Source: Zasmidium citrigriseum | Lineage: Eukaryota; Ascomycota; Dothideomycetes; Mycosphaerellales; Mycosphaerellaceae | Assembly (NCBI GenBank): GCA_002786025.1 | Contig: NHNW01000009.1 | Coordinates: 626,376-690,375, forward strand | Direction: 5' to 3' | DNA: 64,000 bases | Part shown: positions 32,031 through 43,302 of the stretch, in pieces | How the letters are laid out: every line of letters begins with the position of its first letter | How positions within the stretch are numbered: the stretch's first letter is position 1 | The notes under the pieces: generated by a model | Database searches by the model: none | What the model was told of the DNA's origin: nothing | The model's input: the letters and a program-made list of their open reading frames with translations, nothing else | Position numbers and translations under genes: made by a program

Positions 32031-33267
32031 ATGTCAGGCAAATTTACGTCCTTCTCCAACTGTCGAATTTGCAAAGATGGGAAGCTGGTTGAGGGAAACC
32101 TCAGCTTCTCCAACGAGACTGGCCAATTCGTCGAAAGCAATGGCTATATCAGCACCGATGCCATTGATATGCAAGGCAAAATCATAGCTCCGGGCTTCAT
32201 CGAGCTTCAGACCAATGGCATGCGAGGTTTCCACTTCACCCATTTCGAAGATGAGGAGAGCTACGCGAAGAAGCTCGACGAGGTGGCCCAGTATCTTCCG
32301 AGCCAAGGCGTGACTGGACTCTATGTGACGATACCAACGGTGGCCAGTGATGAGTTCAAGAAGGTAGTGTGATCAGGCTGTGGTATCGATTCTACTGCTC
32401 ACCTGCATTGAGTAGATCCTACCCTCGTTGAAGCCACGACCAGTCCCCAATGGAGCCTCAATCCTCGGAGCACATGCAGAAGGACCATATCTCCAACCCT
32501 CCAAGAAAGGCGCGCACAATTCCTCTCTCTTCTTCCAGCCATCAACGCCTCCGACCGAAGTCTACGGTCCCACAGCAAACGACTCCTCAACCCTCAAGCT
32601 CGTCACCCTCGCCCCAGAACTAGAAGACTCCTCAGCCCTGATCAAAGACCTCACCGATAAAGGCATCAAAGTCTCCCTCGGCCACTCCTCAGCAACCTAC
32701 ACCGCCGGTCAAGAGGCCCTGGAATCCGGCGCAACCTGCCTAACCCACACCCTCAACGCCATGGCTCCTCTCCACCACCGGGACCCCGGCCTCGCAGGCC
32801 TCGTCACCAGCTCGCAACGCCCATACTTCAGCGTAATCCCGGACGGAAACCATCTCCATCCAAGCGTCGTCACAATGCTCTTCCGCGCGAACCCTTCAAA
32901 GTGCATTCTCATAACTGACAGCATCGAACTCGCCGGTCTTGAAGACGGGACTTATCCAGGCCACGCGCAGATCCCGCATAATCAGACGAAGAAGGGTTCA
33001 AGGGTCGTGATTGAGGGCACGGAAACTTTGATTGGGGGCTGTGCGATGTTGCAGGAGTGTGTGAAGAATTTGATCAGTTGGAGTGGGTGTTCGTTGGCGG
33101 AGGCTGTGAGGTGTGTGACGGAGAACGTGGCAGACTTCATGGGTGATGAAATTAGAGGAAGAATTGAAACGGGACGGAGGGCGGATTTTGTGGTTCTTGA
33201 TGACGAAGGGAGGGTGTTGGAGACGTGGATTGGTGGGGTGAGAGTTTGGAGGGAAGGTGAGAAGTGA
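32031..33267 (+). CDS. N-acetylglucosamine-6-phosphate deacetylase
   Basis: Amidohydrolase that removes acetate from GlcNAc-6-phosphate, the first committed step of GlcNAc (chitin) catabolism. Exons are 32031..32363 and 32416..33267 (394 aa). Visible features are APGFIELQTNGMRGFHFTHF, the metal-ligand Glu in LGAHAEGPYL, His in VSLGHSSATY, His in THTLNAMAPLHHRDPGL and the catalytic Asp in LITDSIEL. The C terminus GRRADFVVLDDEGRVLETW is the usual second beta-domain. No kinase, deaminase or transporter of the GlcNAc pathway is adjacent, unlike the clustered arrangement in some fungi. Convergent with VPS39. Confidence 0.93.
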
Positions 33268-33354
33268 ACATGTTCGGTGTGTTCTGAAGGCATCTTTCTT
33301 CAATTTAACATGATCAACATTCTGCAAAGGGTATCATCTTCTCGAAGCAAACCA

Positions 33355-36300
33355 TTACCACCCATCACTCCTCCTATTCCTCCCACCAAAACTCATCGCA
33401 TTCCCCCTCGAACTCGGCCTCTGACCAGTCCCCTTCCCAATACACCCATAATGCACCACCGTGTTATCCGGATAAACCCTCACAGCACTAGCGCCAAACC
33501 TCCGATGACAAACCCGACAATGATCCTCCTCACCAATCCTCACCCTGCGATTCCTACCCGCGTATTTCTCGCCTTCAAACTTATCCGGTCCGAGAAGGAG
33601 GAGGCGTTCGGTGTTTGCTCTTTTGACTTCTTCGAGGCGCATGACGAGGGTCTCTTCGCGGAGGATGGAGGTCGTGTTGCGGATGCGGCCGCGGAAGTAG
33701 GATTGGAGTTCGCGGATGGCGAGGTCGTCGGGCATGAGGTTCAGGGTGCTAGAAGCAGGGAGGCGGGCGCCGTGTTTGCTTAGGAGTTCGAGGGCTTGGG
33801 GCCAGTGTTTTTCTTCTTTGTTGGGTGGGTCGAGGTATAAGCCTAGCAGGATGGCGAAGACGTTGGGTTTCTCGGCGGAGTCTTCTGATTGGACTTGTTT
33901 GAAAGGTTTCTGTTTTTCGTGCGTGTGGGCGATGGTGTTGTTGACGAGACAGGCTTCTTCTTGGGCTTGTTGTTTGAGGTAGGTTTTGTTGCAGTAGGCT
34001 TCTGCCTTTGCGTAGTCTTGGATTTGGAAGACGTAGATGTATAGGGCCTGCTTGTGCTGGTCCATTGCGCTCAGGACGATGGCGCGGGATTCGTAGAAGG
34101 TAGGATCGTCCTTGGGCAGCTGGCCGAGAGTCCTGTTAAGACTGTAGGCGTTGCTCTTCGTAAGGAAGTCTTCCAGCTTGGTCTTCAGCTCCATACGTTC
34201 GTCTTCGTTGATCTCGTTCTGCTTCAGTCGCATGAGATAGAGATCGACGAGCTGTTGATGAAAATCTCCAGTGTTGTCGCCGAGCTCGTGAATGATGTGT
34301 TCGAGGTACTGCATTTCAAGTCTGCCGTCGATGTCCGAGAGAAAGTCGAGAACTCTGCGGCGTGGCAATCGTTCTGCATTGTCGCTGTCCGCCAGAAAGA
34401 CTTCCATGCCTACTTCAGACTTCTCTTCTAGAGGCCACTTCACGAACTCAAGAATAAGATCGACAAGCTCAGGTGGGAGTTGCTTAAGGTAGGCAACGGT
34501 TCTCTCGGGTCCTTGCATTCCTTGTGGGATTTCACCGTCGGCCTCGCCTTTGCCAAACTTCGCAAGCATCTCAAGAGCCTGACGATGCAGCTTCTTGCCG
34601 TGTAAGAAGTCGATGAGGTCGTTGTATCGTTCACCTTCATAGAGCGCCGACTGAACGACTGCTGGTTCGCAAAAGTTGTCGATTCGAAAGAGTGATCCTG
34701 CCAGTGATGGCAGGGCGAGCATATAAGCACGGAATAGCGTAGTATCTACCAGTTGAGCAGTCTTGAGAAGTTCTGCCTCCCAGTCGACGTGCTCGGCAGA
34801 CCCATCGACTACGGCTTGTGGAAGAAGGTTGCTGAAGATAACCCTGCCGGTCTCGCTGTCAAAACTCGGAGGATTCTCCTTCAAGGTTCCGTCAGGATTC
34901 AGATGTTTCTGGATCTGTACACGGGCCTGTGCCAGGAAAGAGCACAAGCAGCGAACGGCGAATTTCAGATCGTCTCCTTCTAATGGCCTGTCTGGTGGCT
35001 TGTCAGGCGGTCTGGGTCCCTTGCCTCGGATGCTCATATTGTCTGTATCCACTCGGGCTGGCGACTTGATGGATGCTGCATCAGAATCTGGCTTTCTAGC
35101 ACTTCCCCTCAACTTTCCGAGCATGCCTTTTTGGGGAGTCACTGGTCCCGCCTTTGCGGCGTCTTGATCTGGGTTACTGCCGTTCTCTGTTGGCGCATCA
35201 TCGTCCTCGGACCGCTCTTCGACGGTGGAGAGCTCTCCGGCAATGCTCTTTGGATAGAGGGCAATGACTCGGTCTGGCGAGGTCTCGGCATCTGTGAAAA
35301 GGTCCAACGCTGGCCTATACTTCTGCTGGTGGAACAATGCGATGGCTTTCTGGGTCATAATCTCCCGAATGCGCGCAGCCTTGTCTTCGATCAGGGTATC
35401 TTCGAGCAAGTTGAGCAGGCTGATAGCCTCATCGAATTTTTGCTTCTCGACAAGTTCCGTCAATTGACTGTCGTACGACAAAGCATTCATGCGCCAGATC
35501 ATCCGGTCAGAGGCAACAAGGAAACCCTTTCCTGCGTGTGCCAGACTGATGTTGGGCTGTGGGACGTGCAGTATCATTGCTCCTGGTACGCTGATTGTCT
35601 GGAGTAAAGAGAGGGTGTCTGGATTCCGTATCTGCAGTGTGCCTTTTTCTGGAGGATTGAGTGCCAGTAGGTACGGGTAGCTGTAGCCAATTGCTTCGGG
35701 TGCGAGAGCCCATGGAACCTGTCGCTTCTCCAGTGCGTTGCCGTCTGTGTTCACGAACAGTGTATTCACATCCTTTGCTAGAAGCACCTCGTCCCCAGTC
35801 AGCGGCGTAGCCATGGGCTTGGGCACCCAACTGCTCATGCCCATGTATCCCATGCCGCTACTGCTCACGGCACCAAAGCGGACTCCAACCAGCTCTCCAG
35901 TGCTGACATCGGCGGTACTCGCAGTCTTGGCCACATTCTTGTTGATCGGAGTGATCTCTTGCGTCAGAATATCAATCACGCTGAACCCAGGATCCATGCC
36001 AGCAATCAAGCGGTTGCCATTTGCCCATATCAAGCTCTTGACACTCGCCTCCATGCTAATATCTGCCACGTCTTGCGACAACTCCACGTCCTGCCATGTC
36101 CAGCACAGTATCCTTCTCTTGGCTGCCACGGCAAGTCTCGATACCAGCCCAGGCACCTCCGTCTCAGGATCCTGGACCACATTGCTGGTCACGGTAAAGC
36201 AAGAGGCGCCCTTTGTACGCTCAAGGCGCTCCACAAGCTGGTACGTCTGAAGGTCGTGCAGGGAAACGTAGGTATCACTCAGGCTGACAAGAAGATTCGC

Positions 36301-36570
36301 CTCTTTGATTATGGCTAGCTGCTGGACCGGCTTCTTGCTGAACTTCTCTTCCTCCCGTAATAGATCGACTTCCTTCGACTTGGTCGGACTGGGAGGAACA
36401 TCGCTGCAGCCCTCGCCTGGATCGTTCGATTCATTTATGCGGTATATGCGCAAGGCACCAGTGTTGAGTCCCACAAGTAGACGGTCGCCATATGCCAGCA
36501 GCGACTCGACTTTGGACTTGTCGCGCTGCTTGAGCTCGTGAATAGGTTGGGCCTTGAATGCGGCGAGCAT
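33355..36570 (-). CDS. vps39: VPS39/VAM6, HOPS tethering subunit
   Basis: Single-exon, 1071-residue vacuolar fusion protein that binds the Rab7 homologue in the HOPS complex and also takes part in the vacuole-mitochondrion contact. Starts MLAAFKAQPIHELKQ. An N-terminal CNH/beta-propeller domain covers about 15-310 (VESLLAYGDRLLVGLNTGAL, VSLHDLQTYQLVERLERTKG). A clathrin-repeat solenoid follows, with ALFHQQKYRPALDLF, FLHGKKLHRQALEMLAKFGK and SAMDQHKQALYIYVFQIQDY. The C-terminal zinc-binding block has CRVCHRRFG and a final HYGC. A Ser/Pro-rich insert lies near residues 470-530. Length is normal for fungi. Confidence 0.95.
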   Translation of the reverse strand: MLAAFKAQPIHELKQRDKSKVESLLAYGDRLLVGLNTGALRIYRINESNDPGEGCSDVPPSPTKSKEVDLLREEEKFSKKPVQQLAIIKEANLLVSLSDTYVSLHDLQTYQLVERLERTKGASCFTVTSNVVQDPETEVPGLVSRLAVAAKRRILCWTWQDVELSQDVADISMEASVKSLIWANGNRLIAGMDPGFSVIDILTQEITPINKNVAKTASTADVSTGELVGVRFGAVSSSGMGYMGMSSWVPKPMATPLTGDEVLLAKDVNTLFVNTDGNALEKRQVPWALAPEAIGYSYPYLLALNPPEKGTLQIRNPDTLSLLQTISVPGAMILHVPQPNISLAHAGKGFLVASDRMIWRMNALSYDSQLTELVEKQKFDEAISLLNLLEDTLIEDKAARIREIMTQKAIALFHQQKYRPALDLFTDAETSPDRVIALYPKSIAGELSTVEERSEDDDAPTENGSNPDQDAAKAGPVTPQKGMLGKLRGSARKPDSDAASIKSPARVDTDNMSIRGKGPRPPDKPPDRPLEGDDLKFAVRCLCSFLAQARVQIQKHLNPDGTLKENPPSFDSETGRVIFSNLLPQAVVDGSAEHVDWEAELLKTAQLVDTTLFRAYMLALPSLAGSLFRIDNFCEPAVVQSALYEGERYNDLIDFLHGKKLHRQALEMLAKFGKGEADGEIPQGMQGPERTVAYLKQLPPELVDLILEFVKWPLEEKSEVGMEVFLADSDNAERLPRRRVLDFLSDIDGRLEMQYLEHIIHELGDNTGDFHQQLVDLYLMRLKQNEINEDERMELKTKLEDFLTKSNAYSLNRTLGQLPKDDPTFYESRAIVLSAMDQHKQALYIYVFQIQDYAKAEAYCNKTYLKQQAQEEACLVNNTIAHTHEKQKPFKQVQSEDSAEKPNVFAILLGLYLDPPNKEEKHWPQALELLSKHGARLPASSTLNLMPDDLAIRELQSYFRGRIRNTTSILREETLVMRLEEVKRANTERLLLLGPDKFEGEKYAGRNRRVRIGEEDHCRVCHRRFGASAVRVYPDNTVVHYGCIGKGTGQRPSSRGNAMSFGGRNRRSDGW

Positions 36571-36867
36571 CCCGGCGGTGGTGCGTTATTATCGTGGTTT
36601 CATGTCCGTTTCGATCACTCGTATGACATGAGTACCGAGTACTCTCCAGGCTCCAGCATATGAACGTCGATGCAAGTGAGCAGTTGACCTCACTCTGTCG
36701 AAGCTCACAAGCTGTCCATGGTTCCTGCCTCAGGCTCGCCTCGCTACACCTGCCCCTCTACACCGCGTCACCGCGCAATTGACGAGACAACCCCGTTCCA
36801 GCACTCTCGTTTCTACATGGCTTGATTCACAGACACACCACTTCTACTGGACACAACAAATGCCCTC
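36571..36867. other. divergent intergenic region between vps39 and lsm1
   Basis: About 300 bases, probably a bidirectional promoter. No gene is seen. Confidence 0.5.
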
Positions 36868-37511
36868 ATGGAGAATACGAACCTCCATGATGCCGGGCCA
36901 CCGGGCGGCCCGCCAATGTCAGGACCACCGCCAGTGCCTCAACTGCCACCACAGATGTTCACTACCGCCGCTCAGCTTCTAGATCTAACCGATAGTGAGT
37001 AGTGAGGACATGTTTGAAGAGGGAGACCAACTGTCGGCGCTTCAGAGAAACTAGTGGTTGCTTTGCGCGACGGCAAGAAATTGATTGGAGTGCTTCGGAG
37101 TTGGGACCAGTTTGGTACGTTGGTCACTGCCTTGTATGGGGCTCACAGTCTAACGATGATATCTACAGGCAACCTCGTTCTCCAAGATACGATCGAACGC
37201 CTCTTCTGCCAGAACCTGTATTGCGACATCGAGAGGGGCATGTTCCTCGTTCGCGGCGAAAACGTGCTCCTGCTCGGGGAGATTGTACGTGGCATCAGAA
37301 CGACGACATACAACAGTCAAACTGATCTTTCGCTCAGGATCTCGACAAGGACGACTACGTGCCGGAATCATTCGAACAAGCACCCGTCGAGAAGGTATAC
37401 GGTTTGAAGAAGCAGGAGGAGCAAGACAGAAAGAAGACCGACAAGTCCAAGCAGAAGAAGTTGGCAGAGTTTGGTTTCGAAGGAGAACACAGCGGAGAGG
37501 TCATATTTTGA
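36868..37511 (+). CDS. lsm1: LSM1, mRNA decay Sm-like protein
   Basis: Subunit of the cytoplasmic Lsm1-7/Pat1 ring that binds oligoadenylated mRNA 3' ends before decapping. Four exons: 36868..36994, 37046..37114, 37169..37284 and 37338..37511 (161 aa). A Pro-rich head (MENTNLHDAGPPGGPP) precedes the Sm fold: KLVVALRDGKKLIGVLRSWD is Sm1, NLVLQDTIERLF follows, and GMFLVRGENVLLLGEI is Sm2. The C-terminal extension DLDKDDYVPESFE, then a Lys/Gln-rich helix ending FEGEHSGEVIF, is an Lsm1-specific tail. All splice phases agree. Confidence 0.95.
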
Positions 37512-38740
37512 TGCCGCAGAGAGGCACAAACATTGGACGACTCTTGCTGGAATATCTCGCGAAGTTCCATACGTCTTGAACATGCAGACGTTTCTATCAG
37601 CTTGGACCTCTGAAGCTACGTTCGTACGACTGCGAACGACATCGACGAAGTTAGTCGCGCGTACACCTTGAGCATAGCCCACGGCACATCCGTTTGGATC
37701 GCTCATACATTGTACGCCAGTTCCAACAATGAAGCTGAAACTATCACGAGCGAGTCAGCATGCGATCGTCAAACGTCCCTTTTCACTCTCCGCTTCGCAT
37801 AGATTGTCGAGTCTGTGTTACATTGCACAGACTAGCTTGGTGTCGAACAAGAAAGTTGTAATGCCTGTCAACTGCATTCAATACAGCGCGTGATCACATG
37901 CTGGAAGTTTGCTTGCTTGAGCTTTGACCTAGATCTCACTGGCGTCATTTTATTAGTGGGAAGTCCCGTCACCCGAATTCACTCACACGAGCCTACGCTC
38001 GATTCGGAAATTTGTGGGGCGCTGTTTCGCACTTGCCTTCAGTGTTTCTGCCGCCGCTTCCTTCTTCTTTCACATGCTGTCGCCATCGACAGACCTCGCG
38101 CAAACATCAACATACTCGATGCGCATCGCCGCGCCTGACCACAAGTACCTGGACTCGAGTCCATTTGGTGTTTTGGACCCTTTTCACGTGCCGACAGCTG
38201 CGCGCGACCATCGCGTCCTCTATTGAAGGTGAGTTGCAATCTATTCCGCCCCGGCGCAACATCCCTGGAACCCTCGAGACAGGCGACGAAGACAAGAGAA
38301 AAATATCAGCGACACTGTACTGGACCCGGTCGCTTCCCTGGATTCGGAAATCAAGTCAGGAGTGCGGCGCATGTGTTCACATTCACTGCAATTCCGCCGG
38401 CGGCCCGTGCCTTCCTAATTTCTGACGACTGGTGCGCACCTCGACTTCCCCGCGACCACAACAACCACTTTCGAAATCTGCACGACACAGTCCAGAGTCG
38501 CCGAAAAATCCTCGAGTCCCTCGACAACAAATTTCATTCACTCACCTTGGCTCCTCGAGCGTCGGTCACGGGATCTGGCCCTCAGAAATCCATCCGCCAC
38601 GCAACTGCCGCCTGGATCCACCTGCCTGCCATCCGCCACATCACGCCAAGCATCAACCTCACGGGACTTGGATTGTAATGTTCTGTGCCTTGCTGATCTC
38701 TTTGAAGTAGCAGCCCAGTCGCCACAGAAGGGCGCCCGAC
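37512..38740. other. intergenic region and leader of the 820-residue unknown gene
   Basis: 1.2 kb without a convincing gene. Plus-strand frames of 137-151 codons at 38012-38678 overlap in different phases and have no motif. A GTGAGT at about 38228 could be a leader intron donor for the gene starting at 38741. Confidence 0.4.
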
Positions 38741-41356
38741 ATGTCGTCCGCCACTGGCATGACGACTCGGCGCGGCACCAAGCGCAACAACTCGGGCGAC
38801 ACCATCGAGGTGAAGCAGAAGGCCTCCGCCATCACAATCTCCGATAACAGCGAGAATGAGGGAACTGGTGGCAGAGTCGTGCGGTCTACCCGCAAGTCCA
38901 ACTCCACAGCCGCCACCAACCGACCATGGGGCAGAAAGGGCAAAGTAAGCAGCAACTTCTTAATGGTCTATCTCATGCCACTGACACTTTCACCAGGCGC
39001 CCGTTCAAGATGTTGTCGCCTCGCCAGCTCCAGCTGTCCATCAGCCAGTGCAACCAGTCATCGACTACCCTGTCCCAAGTGACGACGACTACGTAGAAGA
39101 ATACGATTTCAGTAACGAGGTCGAAGTCGAAGACGATGAAGACGAGGGTCTGTACGACGATGATGACGACGCCAAATCAGTCATCACACTCTCATCTGAG
39201 GCCTCGGAGAACTCTGAGCAGGGCCTGTCTGAGCGGCCGTGGAAGAACTTTGACCTCAAGATGCGCGAGCAATGGGAATTGATGTACTCGACCGTCACCA
39301 TGCAGGCACTTCATGGCTCCTGGGATATCACGGAAGACTATCAGCGCGAGAAGGACGAGGAGATGTGTCGGTACTTGGAAGACTATCCACTGGTGAAGTG
39401 GGTCTTGCCTAAGGAGCAGGCGAACCAAGCCTACTTCCGGATGACGGAGCGGAGTCGCTGGCGCATGCTTGGGATTCGCATCTACAACCAGTCACGCGCT
39501 CCTGATTGGGGACCTGGTGGACCTGGCCCTGCCGGGCCTCCTGGCGCATCGCCCGCCGCTCGAGCATCACAACAACCCATTAACCCACCACGTGACATGT
39601 ATCCGCAAGCGAAGCCTCGCCCCGGATCTGGTCCGCCACAGCAGCAGCCCTATCCTCCGCAGGGTATGCCGCCGCAGCAGCAGCGTCCGCCAGTGTTGCC
39701 GCCTCCTCCGCATGCATTGCCTTCACAGCCGCATGCCCAGCCTATTGCAGTTCCACCAGGCGTCATTCATCACCATCATCATCAGCCAGGCCCACAGGGA
39801 CCTCCTCGCCCTCAAGGTCCATACCCACCACCGGGTGCTCACCCTCCTCAGACTCCACAAGGCCCTCCACCTCCTGGCATGGGTCGTCCTGTTGGCCCGC
39901 CGCAGACCATCGCCTATGGCATGCAGCATGGTTGGCCACCTGGTCACATGGTGCCTGTGTCCCACACCAACTTTCCCTCACCAATGGAGCAGGCAAAGCC
40001 GCGGTCAGTATTTCGAAATCACACAAACTTCCCGACTGACCCATCCTATAGCAAGGGCAAGGAGAGGAGAGAACCGACACCTCCGCAGGGCACTCCACCG
40101 CCGCCGCCCCCGACTCCGCCGTACGAGATGCGTAAGAAGCCGGTCGAGAAGAAGGGGGCCGCCGCCAGCAGTAGTAAAGCGGGTCGCAAGAATGCGCGTC
40201 GGCAGGCCGAGGCCGAAGAGTTCCCATGGACACGAAAACTCAACTTCCCAGAGGTCAAGGCGAAGGCATCTTGGAACGATGGTGTCTACGACGCAGAGAC
40301 ACTGCAGGCTATGGATGCCACTCGCTTGCGCAACGTGGCCATCATTGACGAGCTTGACGCCAAGGTGCAGGAGCAGCAGCGTAAGTAATCGTTTAAAAAT
40401 ACAGGCTCGTTCCCTCACTAATGCCTGCGACAGGCCTCGCCCGCGCGACCAAGAAGAACAAGCAGGTGAACAAGGGCCTGGAGTCAGACGACGGCGACGG
40501 CAAGAAGGAGAAGAAGAAGCGCGAGGGCCGCAAGGGCGAATCTGGTGGTGATCCATATCACTCGGGTGCCTTTGCATTCGCTGCCAAGGAGGACGAGGAG
40601 TTGGCCGTTGGACTCGGCTACAAGACGCCAGACGAGGCTATTGCGGCGGCTCAGGCGGACAAGCTGGACTCAGACGTGCAGGCCAAGATCAAGATTTGCT
40701 GGAACCCGGGCAAGAAGGGCACCACGGAGAACCTCGAGCAGGTCAAGTTCTCTGTAAGAGACACCGTCGCCACTCGCAAGCAGTTGGAAGACACTCCGAT
40801 CCTCACTAAGCGCGCGGCGGAATGTGTCGTGGACTTTTGTCCGGACATGCTGTGGCGCGGTATGCTCCTGCGTATCGCCAGCGAGGCAGGTCTGGGCAAC
40901 AAGGACGTCCGTGATCGATTCTGCTACAACGGCTGCTACTGCGACAAAGCAACCATCACCAAGCGCATCTCTGCCGCTCTGGGCCAGAAGCAAATTCAAC
41001 CAAAATCTCGGGGCTATCTTGCTGGCGAGCTGGAGTGGTACGACGAGAACGTCAAAGACTTCACCAACTACATCGACTACTTTGGCAAGCGCAGCACTCA
41101 CCGCAACATGCTCAAGATCCAGATGCAGAACGAGCGTCGCAAGACGAAGCAGCGTGAGCGTGACGAGGCCATGGATGCCAGCGACGAGCAGGGACCTAGC
41201 AAGTCTCGCAAGGACGATGATGGCGACGAGATCATGGATGATGATGTCGACGGTGATGGAGAGGGTGATGAGGACGGTCACGAGTCCGATGCGAGCGACG
41301 ATAGCAACGCCGTCTCCATTCAGGACTCTGACATTCTCGATAAGATGGAGGATTGA
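38741..41356 (+). CDS. large unrecognised proline-rich protein (820 aa)
   Basis: Function unknown. Exons 38741..38944, 38997..40003, 40052..40380 and 40434..41356 agree in phase. The N terminus is basic with a very acidic stretch after it (VEVEDDEDEGLYDDDDD). An ordered block follows: RPWKNFDLKMREQWELMYST and YLEDYPLVKWVLPKEQ. A Pro/Gln/His-rich low-complexity region lies at about residues 235-420. A Lys-rich helix then leads to a second ordered domain with VVDFCPDMLWRGMLLRIASE and FCYNGCYCDKATITKRISAA. The C terminus is acidic (DDDGDEIMDDDVDGDG). The basic and acidic tracts suggest a nuclear protein, but that is inference. The third intron (48 bases) is in frame without a stop, so two isoforms are possible. 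Confidence 0.85.
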
Positions 41357-43302
41357 AGGGTTCGACATCTACCATTCATCGGCTGAATGACGAGCGTCGT
41401 CCTGCGTCGGCTAAGAGACCATCCCCGAAACCGCCACTTGAGGGCAATCACGAGGAGAAGTAAGAGCATGGCATGGGTATGAATCGGCCGGCCTCACGTT
41501 TGGCGTCCTGTCAAGCTGGTTTCGCCACTTGCATTTCTTGGAAGTCGCTTGTGAGATTGCGTCTTCTGTTCACACCACCACTGAAGAAGACAAGCATCTC
41601 GGAAGACGAGATTCCTGGCAACTTGTGTTTTAGCAGCGAAGCGTTTCTTTCATCGACATGGAGCCCCCATTGGGTGGCTAAGTTCTGTAGTTCAAACAAA
41701 AGACAAGCCCTTGTATCTTACTATCAGACGAGACTGGGGGAGTACCAGATCTCACTGTTCACTCTTCGTCGTCGCATTCAATCTCGTTATCTGAAGCGAG
41801 GTGTGGTGATGCAATTCCCGAAACAATGCAATCATGACAAAAAGCATCCAAGATCGATCAAAAGTCTAAACTATGGCTTCAATCTATCGGCAAGTCCGGT
41901 CAAAAGTCTACCAGCCGGTTCACCAAAACTTCAGCTCGGATATCTGTGAAGATCTCGCTCCGTGTTGGTGTTTACCCGACCGTTGTTCGAGCTCTCTCCA
42001 AACGCAGGAAGATGCTACTTCTCAAAGAGGAAGGGACAGTCGTTGCCAACTCACATGCTGTCTGGAATCAAGAAGCTTTCACTCTTCACGGGCCCACGTC
42101 GGCGCGACTGGCGGCGTTTCCGAGTGGTTGGAAGCCGATGTACAATGACGGGTACCCCTCGTTCATCGATCAACATCGACTTCTTCTCGTCTTCGTTTGT
42201 GTGCTCGCGCTCACGACAGCTGTACAACTCTGCGGTGTATCGACATCTCCTTTGTGCTGTGTGCGGAAAGGGGCAAATTGGTGCTTGTGCCAGGTTTGGC
42301 GCGGGAGGGTACAAACGATGTCGCGAAACGCGTTTCTGCCGGAAATGAGATGAGAATCGATTGACGATGGTACTGTTTGCTGCGCCACAGGTCTCGCTTG
42401 GAAGACATGGTGCTTCCCTGGAAACGCATTCGAGCTTGTTGTTGGCGCGGGGTGCGATTGGGGTGGTCGGGATCAGGAGTGTCATGTGTGGCTGGGGAGG
42501 GTGATTCTCAGGCGCGCTCGTCCTGCACGAGCAAGCTCCCGCCACAACTGTGCGACAAGGTCTGGCCCGTGAAATGGGGACATCAGGAACAGGTGACGTC
42601 GAAGGCAATGCCTGATCCGATCGAGCGCAGATGTGGATTACACTGGATCAAAGACCATACGACGCCTGCGTGGTTGGAGCGCTGTGCGAGTGTGACCTCA
42701 CCGCCAGAAGCAAGATGCGCTGTGCGATTCACCGTGGTGACGGAGGGCGATGGGCGATGGAGACGGAGATCTTGGCGGTTCCTGACCGCTTGCTGGAACA
42801 TGCAGGTCCGGCTGGGTAGCGCGAGCCACCTCCCGGCCCTGGCGTGGGCAGCAATGGGCGAAACTTGGAATTAGCTTCGGATCAATCTGTCAAGCTTCCT
42901 TGTTGCGATCGACGAGCGCCGACCAAGAGCAGCACGACCTCTCCAAGAGACGAATCGCGAGCGCAGAGACGGCGACTGCAGGTCTCCTAGCGGGAACGTG
43001 GTAATATAGCAGCCGCGACTTTGAGTCTAGCCCGCGGGGGCTGGGCGGCGGTTGCTGTCCTTTGACGTCGTACCTGTGTTGTTGCAGCCACATGCAAAAA
43101 CCGCAATTTCCCCCAAGCGCCGCACTCTTCCCATCTCTTCACCAGCCTTCATCTTCACGCTTCTTCACGTGTTGCACGTTTGCCAGCATCTGCCAGCACC
43201 AGCACCGTCGAGCTATTCATCAGCTGCATCCTGCCATTGATTGACTTCAGCATCCACAACAACATTCCATCCATCACCCAACGGTCCAACCACCTCTTCA
43301 AA
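41357..43302. other. 1.9-kb gap upstream of the CFEM gene
   Basis: The largest gap in the window. Frames up to 185 codons occur on both strands but overlap and shift phase. One plus-strand frame has a Cys-rich end (LLCAVCGKGQIGACARF, then CRETRFCRK at about 42250-42348), but its spacing does not match the small Cys-rich family. No RNA gene, transposase or tandem array is seen. The right end is a C-rich leader with an ATG at 43303. Confidence 0.45.

Noticed and set aside
42250..42348. Cys-rich frame end (CAVCGKGQIGAC...CRETRFC) as a fifth small Cys-rich member
   Set aside because: Spacing does not match either type, it is the tail of a longer motif-free frame, and overlapping frames are equally open.
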